A stretch of 64,000 nucleotides of DNA from Tahibacter sp042701255 (GTDB taxonomy: Bacteria; Pseudomonadota; Gammaproteobacteria; Xanthomonadales; Rhodanobacteraceae). Below, one piece after another: positions 1-8,300 of the stretch. The translations under genes and the position numbers were made by a program. The number at the start of each line of letters is the position of its first letter. The first letter of the stretch is position 1. The stretch covers positions 4,774,001 to 4,838,000 of the forward strand of contig NZ_CP170554.1 of the NCBI RefSeq assembly GCF_042701255.1, given 5' to 3'. The notes below the pieces were generated by a model. The model ran no database searches, was not told where the DNA came from, and worked only from the letters and a program-made list of their open reading frames with translations.

Positions 1-226
1 GAATTAGTTCACCAAACCCGATTTTCGTAACAAAACTTCCGTGCCTAACTTCCATATTGGCACTAGTTACGACCGCTCGAAAAACAAACTTAGATCTATC
101 AATCGCATCTTTTAAGGTAACGGGCCCCACTTGAGCGCATTCGCACGCAATGCAGCTTATAGAGAACAAGAGTCCAAGAAACGCTATCGCCCGTAAAATT
201 CGGATAAGCGCTTTATGTGTTGCCAC
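1..226 (-). CDS. TIMP/NTR-like exported protein, probable immunity protein of the metalloprotease tip (partial)
   Basis: A reading frame starts at a GTG (226-224) preceded by a strong Shine-Dalgarno (AGAAGGAGGG at 240-231). It overlaps the last 43 bases of the upstream toxin in another frame and runs off the window after 75 codons. The N-terminus is a signal peptide: a basic n-region with K5, R9 and R12, then a hydrophobic core at residues 13-24. Cleavage after Ala27 would leave Cys28-Glu-Cys30 as the mature N-terminus. In TIMPs the mature Cys-x-Cys chelates the zinc of the inhibited metalloprotease. The next stretch (DAIDRSKFVFRAVVTS, about residues 37-52) resembles the TIMP/NTR pattern with VxRAxxVS. 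A toxin-overlapping gene next to an HExxH toxin suggests immunity. The fold and function are inferred; the C-terminal part is not in the window. Base composition is much more AT-rich than the chromosome average. Confidence 0.7.
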   Translation of the reverse strand, partial: MATHKALIRILRAIAFLGLLFSISCIACECAQVGPVTLKDAIDRSKFVFRAVVTSANMEVRHGSFVTKIGFGELI

Positions 227-1197
227 CCAACCCTCCTTCTACCAGTGCAATTCATGATGTCCTCCGGGAAGTACGAACTCGGTTCGCAGTATTCATCTAA
301 ACCTTGTTTATGGAACTCAGAAAATCCGATCAAATGACCAAATTCATGCGCCCCAACAACACCATCGTCTTTCTCATTACAAATTCCGATGTTAGTCGTG
401 CCAACCCAATGCATCCCGACGAATCGCCCGCATTCGCCATCCGTCTCCGCTCTCACGTAAACAACGCCGACACCAAATAGCGCCTCAACAAACCCAGCAT
501 CAGACAGCGTCGTAGATACAGAATAGAACTTTCCCTTATTAGATTTTTCCCCAGTACTCCAATACTCCATTGCGCTCTTCTTGACACTCGCTGCCGCCTT
601 TATATCAGCCGCCGAATCATCGTCAATCGCAGCTATGGACAAATCGATTGAAACATGAGAACCATAAACCTTTATGTATGGAGCCAGATTTCTGTTCGGA
701 TGATTGCCGAAAGCTAACAACTGGTAATGAAGGTCAGTCTCCTCTTCAACCACTCCCATCGCACCAGGCTTCCCCAAAGTAGCCCCCATCGAAAGCGTCG
801 CCGCTACACTCATAGCCGCCCCTATTTCGCCTATTCCAAAATTTCCAGACGGGTCTCGAATTGTCAACGGATTGAGAAAAGCGTACGAATATCGATTCAG
901 GCTCATAGGCATGAGATCAGCAGCCGGGAAGCTATCTTGCTGCGTAAACCGCCCATACCCCGGATTCATGTATCGAGCCCGCAGGTAATAGAACCCCGCA
1001 TTCGGATCGAACTGCTCCCCGGTGTACATGAAGGCGTTGTCACTGGTCTGCGCCGACGCCGCCGCATCCAGCTCCCCGAACGCTTCGTAGGTCAGGTGAT
1101 CGGTAATGGCCGCCGTGTCGTCGGTCAGCAACCGCGTACTGCCCAGCCCGTCGGCGTGGTAGTAACGCAAGCCCGCAGGGATGCTCGGCCCACCGCC
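184..1197 (-). pseudogene. 3' part of an orphan RHS protein with a metzincin-like C-terminal toxin tip, cut by an IS3 element
   Basis: The open frame continues into the IS end, with an ATG at 1227 inside the IS. The first ~75 residues beyond the IS match the intact RHS core at 5967-6203 (RYYHADGLGSTRLL, YTGEQFDPNAGFYYLRARYM), ending at the conserved DPSGN. About 220 residues of unrelated, AT-rich tip follow. The tip carries HEFGHLIGF (residues 294-302 of the 347-codon ORF) and, 20 residues on, DIMN, a possible Met-turn. This resembles metzincins such as matrixins. The usual third ligand would fall at Glu304, or His306 if shifted. The tip itself is not interrupted, but it is separated from any secretion signal and from 281 codons of core. 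Expression, if any, would come from the IS or from recombination into the intact RHS gene. Confidence 0.75.
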
Positions 1198-1236
1198 TGA
1201 ACCGCCCCGGGAATCCCGGAGACTCATTGGTGTGAG

Positions 1237-2136
1237 TCACGCCGCCATGGCGAGCTCACGGATTTGCCGGTAGTAGGCCGCCTCAGCTTCTGCCGGCGGA
1301 ACGTTGCCGATAGGCCCCAGCAGTCGACGGTGATTGAACCAGTCGACCCATTCCAGCGTTGCCAGTTCGACCGCTTCGCGGTTGGGCCAGGATCGCCGGT
1401 GAATCACTTCGGCCTTGTACAGTCCATTGATCGACTCGGCCAGCGCATTGTCGTAAGAGTCGCCGACACTGCCGACGGACGGTTCGATACCCGCTTCGGC
1501 CAGACGCTCGGTGTAGCGGATCGAGACGTACTGGACGCCGCGGTCAGAGTGATGAATCAGGCCGCCTTGCGTGGGCTGGCGGGCGTACAAGGCCTGTTCC
1601 AAGGCGTCGAGCACGAAGTCGGTGCGGGCCGAGCTGGACACCTTCCAGCCCACGATCCGCCGTGCAAAGACGTCGATGACGAACGCCACGTAGACGAATC
1701 CCTGCCAGGTCGACACGTAGGTAAAGTCTGACACCCACAGCAGGTTCGGACGCTCGGCCCGGAACTGCCGGTTCACCTGGTCGCGTGGACAGGGCATGGC
1801 CTTGTCGCTGTGCGTGGTCTTGATCACCTTGCCGCGCACCACGCCGGCCAGCCCCAGCCGCTTCATCAGCCGCGCTACCGTGCACCGCGCCACGCCAACG
1901 CCTTCGCGCAGCAGCTGACGCCACACCTTGCGCACACCGTAGACCTGCTTGTTCTCGTCCCAGACTCGGCGAATCTCGCCGCACAGCGCATCGTCTCGCC
2001 ACGACCGGTTCGAGCGCTGCTGCGGATCCGCCTGACACGCCGCGTGGGTGTAGTAGGTCGACGGAGCGATCGGCAGCACCTTGCAGATCGGCTCGACTCC
2101 GTAGGCGTCGCGGTGTTGGTCGATAAACGCCGTCAT
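1237..2136 (-). CDS. IS3-family transposase OrfB (DDE integrase domain)
   Basis: This 299-residue protein has an N-terminal HTH_21-like segment (YGVRKVWRQLLREG) and an rve catalytic core. The DDE residues are visible: Asp in LLWVSDFTYV, Asp in IHHSDRGVQY and Glu in DNALAESINGLYKAEVI. It overlaps orfA by 4 bases (ATGA), the usual IS3 arrangement in which a -1 frameshift makes the OrfAB fusion transposase. No disruption is visible, so it may be functional. It catalyses cut and joining of the element ends. Confidence 0.95.
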   Translation of the reverse strand: MTAFIDQHRDAYGVEPICKVLPIAPSTYYTHAACQADPQQRSNRSWRDDALCGEIRRVWDENKQVYGVRKVWRQLLREGVGVARCTVARLMKRLGLAGVVRGKVIKTTHSDKAMPCPRDQVNRQFRAERPNLLWVSDFTYVSTWQGFVYVAFVIDVFARRIVGWKVSSSARTDFVLDALEQALYARQPTQGGLIHHSDRGVQYVSIRYTERLAEAGIEPSVGSVGDSYDNALAESINGLYKAEVIHRRSWPNREAVELATLEWVDWFNHRRLLGPIGNVPPAEAEAAYYRQIRELAMAA

Positions 2137-2456
2137 GATTTGGACCGGCGGTCGAGCTCCGCCTGGGCAAAATACGCACTTGCCTTTCGCAGGATCTCGT
2201 TGGCCTGCCGCAGCTCACGCAGCTCTCGCTCCAGCTCTTTGATCCGCGCCTGTTCTGCTGTCGTCGGACCCGCACGCTTGCCCTGGTCGCGCTCGGCCTG
2301 CCGAACCCAGCGACGCAGCGTCTCCGTCGTGCAGCCGAACTTCCCGCTGATCGACTCGATCGCTGCCCATTGCGAGTCGTACTCGGACTGGTGCTCCAGC
2401 ACCATCCGCACCGCCCGCTCCCGCACTTCGTCCGAATACTTCTCTGACTTTCTCAT
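2133..2456 (-). CDS. IS3-family transposase OrfA (HTH domain)
   Basis: This 107-residue protein starts MRKSEKYSDEVRERAVRMV. It has a transposase_8-type helix-turn-helix (about residues 10-55, with FGCTTETLRRWVRQAE) and a C-terminal leucine-rich coiled coil (KELERELRELRQANEILRKA), the standard OrfA layout. OrfA binds the IS ends and, by frameshift, becomes the N-terminus of OrfAB. It lies 50 bp inside the right inverted repeat and is translationally coupled to orfB. Confidence 0.95.
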   Translation of the reverse strand: MRKSEKYSDEVRERAVRMVLEHQSEYDSQWAAIESISGKFGCTTETLRRWVRQAERDQGKRAGPTTAEQARIKELERELRELRQANEILRKASAYFAQAELDRRSKS

Positions 2457-2506
2457 CGCTCTATCCTCTCAAGGGAAAGAGCCTCCGGGAAAGGCGGGGC
2501 GGTTCA

Positions 2507-4525
2507 AGGTCGTCGAACATGTAGTCGATGATCTGGTTCTGAGTCGTCAGCTTCGTGCGGTTGCCCACGGCGTCGTACTGGTAGCTCACGCTCGGGGCCA
2601 CGACCGTCCCCGGCCGCAGCGGCCAGGTGACCTTGGTCAGTCTTCCGCGTGCATCGCGCTCGTACGTCGTCGTGCCGTTGCCGTCGGTCACGGTGTCGAG
2701 CTCGCCGCTTTGGGTGTAGCTCAAGCTCACATCGGCTTGCGTCGCGTAGTCGATCGTCGCCAGCCAGTCGGTGTTCGCCTGGTAGGTGTAGCTCGTCGTA
2801 CGCCCGCGGAAGTCGGTCTGGCTCGTCTTTCTGCCCAGCGTGTCGTAGACGAACGACTCGTGCTGCAGCAGCGGTAGGGTCCGCGTCAGCACGCGGCCCG
2901 CGTTGTCGTAGCGCCAGCGCGTGATGCGGCCGCTCGCATCCTCCTGCTCGAGCTTGTTGCCCTGCTCGTCGTAGCGGTAGCGCGTGACCAGCACGCCGCT
3001 GTCGGAACTCGTCGGCGGGTTGCTGCCGCTTTGCGTATAGACCGGGTTCGCCCCCGTCGCCGGGTTGGGCAGGAACACCGCGATCAGCCGGCCCAGGCTG
3101 TCGTAGGCAAAGCGCGTGATCCGGCCGCTCTCGTCGGTCTCGGCGACCTTTCTTCCAGCGGCGTCGTACGTGATCAGCGTGCGCGGATTGTTCGCGTCAT
3201 TGCCGTCGTCACTGAGGACATCCGGATGGATCGTCTCGATCAGCCGGCCGGCCAGGTCGTAGACGAACTTCGTCGTGCGGTTCAGGTGATCGGTCGTGCT
3301 GGTGCGCTGCCCGTCGGCGTTGTAGGCCGTCGTGGTGGTCTGCAGCAGTGCGTTCGTCACGCTGATCTGCCGGTCCGCCGCGTCATAGCCGTAGCTTGTC
3401 ACCTTCCCGTTCTCGTCCATGACCGCTTCCAGCCGGCCCGCCGCGTCGTACTGGCTCGTCGTGCGCGGGTTGTCCGCGTCCGTCAGCGGCGTCGCATCCG
3501 GATGGATCGTCTCCACCGCCCGGTCCAGCGCGTCGAACACGGTCTTCGTCGTGCGGCCGTCGGTGCCGGTTTCGGCCACGACATTGCCGTTGGCGTCGTA
3601 GGTCTTGCTCTCGGTCGTGCCGTTGGGATACGTCGTCGTGGTCAGCTGGCCGCGGTCGTCGTAGGTGAACGTCGTGCAGCGGTTCTGCGCGTCGCACTGG
3701 GTGGCCGGCTGGTCGGCTTCGGTATACGTCGCCGTCGTCACCGTCGTGTCCGGGTGCGTCGTGCTCGTGACGCGCCCCTTCGCATCGCGCACGTAGCTCG
3801 TCGTCAACGTGACCGCACTGCCGTTGTCGGTGCGCGTCGTCGTCTCGCTGAGCACCTCGCCGGTGGCGGTATGCGTATACCCCGTCGCCGTGCCGCGCGC
3901 GTCGTTCTGCCGGATCATCCAGCCCAGCGGGTTGTAGGTGAACGTCGTCGTCGCGCCGCCGGCATCCTGCAGCGACGCCAGCTCGCCCGTGTTGGTCGCC
4001 GTGTTGCGGTCATAGCCCAGGGTCGTCGTCTGGTTCGCCGCGTTCTTCGTCGTCTGCAAGGTGTTCCAGGTCGGGTCGTAGACGTTGGTCGTCACCGCCC
4101 GGTTCGGATCCACCGCGCTGAAGGTCTGCAGCTGCGCGTTCTTCGCGTTGTAGGTATGCCGCGTCAACTGGTTGAGCGCGTTCTTCTCGCTCAGGCGGTT
4201 GCCGTAGGCGTCGTAGGTCCAGGTCGTCGTATGGCCCAGCGCATCGGTGCGCGTGAGCTCCTCGCCGCTGACCGGATCGTAGGTATGCGCCGTCGTCTGG
4301 TTCAGCGCATTGGTCTCGCTGAGGATGCGGCCCGACTCGTCGTAGACATACGCCGTCGTGTACCCACGCCGGTTCTTCACCCGCTCGATGCGGTCGGCGA
4401 TCAGGTGCGTGTACTCCACGCGATGCCCTTCCGCATCGATCGTGGCGACCAGCCGGCCGTCCTCGTCGTACTCGTTGCGCTGCACGCGGATCCCGCGCGC
4501 ATCGGTCAGGTCTTCCAGGTAATGC
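2507..4525 (-). pseudogene. RHS/YD-repeat core fragment of the orphan module
   Basis: These 2,019 bp align without indels to 7048-9066 of the intact RHS gene and encode about 670 residues of YD repeats (for example TYDAYGNRLSEKN, RYRYDEQGNKLEQED). The open frame extends to a GTG at 4548 with no convincing ribosome site and no signal peptide. At 4525 homology to the intact gene stops abruptly. At 2507 the IS begins and the frame ends inside it. The fragment lacks the secretion signal and adhesive N-terminus. It is best read as the 5' homology arm of a displaced RHS tip cassette, able to recombine with the intact gene. Confidence 0.85.
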
Positions 4526-4637
4526 AGCGCCCCCTGTCGGCGATCCACTGGTATAAATGTGCTAATTGGTGTTCTGATTCTCTATCCCACACGCTTGAGC
4601 CAGATAACTCGATCGCGCCATCAAGCATCTTCGCCAC

Positions 4638-5348
4638 TTATTTCCAGTCGAATAAAGACCTAGGTCGCCACCTCACGCCAGCCTCATGAAACCGCCTATC
4701 AAACTCCGATCTGGACATAACGCGCGATAATTCACGAAAAGACCTTCGGAGAAATCTCCCTGCCGATAAACCTGACACATGTACAATTTCGTTGTTGCTA
4801 TTGGCCAACCTCGAAAGCTCAGCGAATTCCGTGACGGGAAAAACACTCCCCCGCCCTTCTTCGCCAGGCGCAATCGGGAAGCTATCCAACCGAGATGAAA
4901 ATCCCAGCCAATAGGAAAAGACATCCGACCACCTACCCGAGATCACACCCCATGACCGAAAATCCAAATTAGTATTACCAATAACAACTGTTCCATTTAT
5001 TTCTGCAGAAGAAAGAATTTTTTTTACGAAATCAATTTCGTAAGCATGAACTGAAAGATGATCTTTTCTTTCAAGGAAAATGCATACCAAAAGATACGCA
5101 CCAACTAATGATCGACGCGTCCCACCATAACTGACAATTAGCTCCCTAGCAGGCCCCGGCGGCAATTCAATTCCCGAACCACCGTTTAGCAGATCATTAA
5201 ACGTAGGCCTAGGCCAATCGTTTAGGTTTAACGCCGGAAATGCAGCACGCAAAGCCCCTTCCAGCTCAATTTCCGCACAAACAAGCCCCTTGCGACTGAG
5301 CTCCGGAATAAATTTCTTAATTATGATGTGGTGCGATCTATACCCCAT
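4638..5348 (-). CDS. candidate immunity protein for the RHS papain-like tip
   Basis: This 236-residue protein is of unknown family. Its ATG (5348-5346) lies 3 bases after the RHS stop codon, so the two are translationally coupled. It has no signal peptide. The N-terminal half is mixed hydrophilic (MGYRSHHIIIKKF); a later segment is SYGGTRRSLVGAYLLVCIF. Base composition is distinctly AT-richer than the RHS core, matching the adjacent tip. In RHS systems the gene immediately after the variable tip normally encodes the cognate immunity protein; that role is inferred from position only. A cytoplasmic immunity protein would imply that the tip acts in the cytoplasm. Confidence 0.6.
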   Translation of the reverse strand: MGYRSHHIIIKKFIPELSRKGLVCAEIELEGALRAAFPALNLNDWPRPTFNDLLNGGSGIELPPGPARELIVSYGGTRRSLVGAYLLVCIFLERKDHLSVHAYEIDFVKKILSSAEINGTVVIGNTNLDFRSWGVISGRWSDVFSYWLGFSSRLDSFPIAPGEEGRGSVFPVTEFAELSRLANSNNEIVHVSGLSAGRFLRRSFRELSRVMSRSEFDRRFHEAGVRWRPRSLFDWK

Positions 5349-5351
5349 CTT

Positions 5352-8300
5352 CTAGCTCCCGAATCCTCGCGCCAGTACCGCAGCCTGTTTAACCCATTCG
5401 CTCACCATAGTTTTACAGTTTCTTCGAAGCAAGCAGTATTCAGGACCAGATCCAAAAATTTCGCCCTTCCACAATTTTTCGTCGATTCTTGCCCGATTTA
5501 TTCCAAGCACTATAGCTGACCAGCTGGACCACTGCAGATAGTTCATCCTCGCAACCCGGAGAATCTTTCGCCCATTGCCGTAGTACCTACGCATTACGAG
5601 ATTAGAGCTATCAACGACAATACCTTTAGCCAAATTCTGAGGACCGAAATCGTATCGCCAACGACCTATCGGCCCTTCTGCCATCATAAACCAGTGTGGA
5701 ATGATTCCATTCCATTCAAACATAGTATAAATTTTTATCAATTTCGCTACAAAAAATTTCTCCTGAACCTTTCTTGACCCCGTTGCTTGCGCGCTCCTCA
5801 AAGCATCTTGTTGCCCTCCTGTGTACGTGACGTCTTGCATGGTCATTAACCCACTTGGATCGGTGCGGTTAACTCCATCTGCGTCTGCATACAGATATTT
5901 ATTCAGCGATATCGGGCAACCATCGCATCCAGCCCACTCATCCATCTGCGTGAACCGCTCCACGCTCGGGTTCATGTACCGGGCGCGCAGGTAATAGAAC
6001 CCCGCATTGGGATCGAACTGCTCCCCGGTGTACATGAAGGCGTTGTCACTGGTCTGCGCCGACGCCGCCGCATCCAGCTCCCCGAACGCTTCGTAGGTCA
6101 GGTGATCGGTAATGGCCGCCGTGTCGTCGGTCAGCAACCGTGTACTGCCCAGCCCGTCGGCGTGGTAGTAACGCAACCCCGCCGGGATGCTCGGTCCACC
6201 GCCGGACCCGGCGACCGCCGGCGTGTAGCGCCGGATCCGATCATCGCCTATGGCATACAACGCTTTCAGGGTAGGCGTGCCGCTGCCCTGCTGCTCGGCC
6301 TCCTCGATGACCTGCGCATAGGCAGTATTCGGATCGACCAGGTAGTGCGTCGTGACCGGGTTCGCACCGGTCGCGTCCGTGGTCTGACTCAACCGCGTGC
6401 CGTCGTGCGCATACGCATAGCGCGTGACGTCCCCGGCCAGGGTCTGCAGCTCGGCCAAGCGATTGGCATCGTCGTAGACGTAATCGATCGTCTCGGTCGG
6501 GCTGACCTTCTTCGTCGTATTGCCCGCGGCATCGTAGGTGTAGGTCGTCGTACCCGCGGCCGCCCCCGGCACCGTGCCGCTCAGGCTCAGCGTCTCGGTG
6601 TCCAACCGATCGTTCGCGTCATAGACGTAAGCGGTGCTCGCCGTGCCGGTCGGACTGCCGCTGGGGCCTAGCTGCTTGGTTTGCGTCAGCCGGTTGCCGG
6701 TCTTGTCATACGTCCAGCTCGTGCGCCGATCATTACCGAGCTGCACGACCGACTCGCTGCTCAGCCGCTTGATGCCGTCATAGGCATAGGTCACCGTCCG
6801 ATTGACCTGCCCGCTCTCGGCAATGCCGGTCCGGAGCCCCGACGCATCCAGCGTATAGGCCAACCCCAGCAACACGGTCGCACCCAGCTTGTGCTGGATC
6901 CCCGTCAGCCGGTTGCGGCGGTTGTAGCTGTAGCTCGTCGTCACGCCGTTGTCGTGCGTGACCGATGCGCGGTTGCCCACGCCGTCGTAGCCGTAGGTCG
7001 CGATCGGCGTGCTGCTGGTGCTGGGCTTGACCGTCGCCAGACGGTTCAGGTCGTCGAAGGTGTAGTCGATGATCTGATTCTGGGTCGTCAGCTTCGTGCG
7101 GTTGCCCACGGCGTCGTACTGGTAGCTGACGCTCGGGGCCACGACCGTCCCCGGCCGCAGCGGCCAGGTCACCGTCGTCAGCCGGCCGCGGCTGTCGCGC
7201 TCATAGCGCGTCGTGCCGTTGCCGTCGGTCACCGTGTCGAGCTCACCCCCGGTCGTGTAGCTCAGACTCACATCGGCCTGCGTCGCATAGTCGATCGTCG
7301 CCAGCCAGTCGGTGTTCGCCTGGTAGGTATAGTTCGTCGTGCGCCCGCGGAAGTCGGTGCTGCTGATCTTTCGGCCCAGCGTGTCGTAGACGAACGACTC
7401 CTGCTGCAAGAGCGGCAAGGTCCGCGTCAGCACTCTTCCCGCGTTGTCGTAGCGCCAGCGCGTGATGCGCCCGCTCGCGTCTTCCTGCTCCAGCTTGTTG
7501 CCCTGCTCGTCGTAGCGGTAGCGCGTGATCAGCACGCCGCTGTCGGAGGAGGTCGGCGGATTGCTGCCGCTTTGCGTATAGACCGGATTCGCCCCCGTCG
7601 CCGGGTTGGGCAGGAACACCGCGATCAGCCGGCCCAGGCTGTCGTAGGCAAAGCGCGTGATCCGGCCGCTCTCGTCGGTCTCGGCGACCTTTCTTCCAGC
7701 GGCGTCGTACGTGATCAGCGTGCGCGGATTGTTCGCGTCATTGCCGTCGTCGCTGACCGCATCCGGATGGATCGTCTCGATCAGCCGGCCCGCCAGGTCG
7801 TAGACGAACGTCGTCGTGCGGTTCAGATGATCGGTCGTGCTGATGCGCTGCCCGTCGGCGTTGTAGGCCGTCGTCGTGGTCTGCAGCAGGGCGTTCGTCA
7901 CGCTGGTCTGCCGGTCGGCCGCGTCGTAGCCGTAAGTCGTGACGTGGCCGTTCTCGTCCATGACCGCTTCCAGCCGGCCCGCCGCGTCGTACTGGTTCGT
8001 CGTGCGCGGGTTGTCCGCGTCCGTCAGCGGCGTGGCATCCGGGTGGATCGTCTCCACGACCCGGTCCAGCGCGTCGAACACGGTCTTCGTCGTGCGGCCG
8101 TCGGTGCCGGTTTCAGCCACGACATTGCCGTTGGTGTCATAGGTCTTGGTCTCGAACGTGCCGTTCGGGTACGTCGTCGTGGTCAGCTGGCCGCGGTCGT
8201 CGTAGGTGAACGTCGTACAGCGGTTCTGCGCGTCGCACTGCGTCGCCGGCTGATCGGCAGCCGTGTACGTCGCCGTCGTGACCGTCGTGTCCGGGTAGGT

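Larger units (their letters stand above)
1198..2506 (-). mobile_element. IS3-family insertion sequence (1,309 bp)
   Basis: Both ends are imperfect terminal inverted repeats of 28 bp, each starting TGAACCGCCCCG and matching at 23 of 28 positions (1198-1225 and the complement of 2479-2506). Two overlapping ORFs encode the transposase, as in the IS3 family. The flanking bases (...CACCGCC at 1197 and AGGTCG... at 2507) do not form the expected 3-4 bp target duplication. The flanking RHS sequence is missing 844 bp relative to the intact copy. The element therefore looks complete, but the insertion was accompanied or followed by a deletion, or resulted from recombination between two IS copies. Confidence 0.93.

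Noticed and set aside
3031..4689. 552-codon plus-strand frame opposite the orphan RHS core
   Set aside because: Shadow of the YD-repeat coding sequence. The same frame appears opposite the intact copy.
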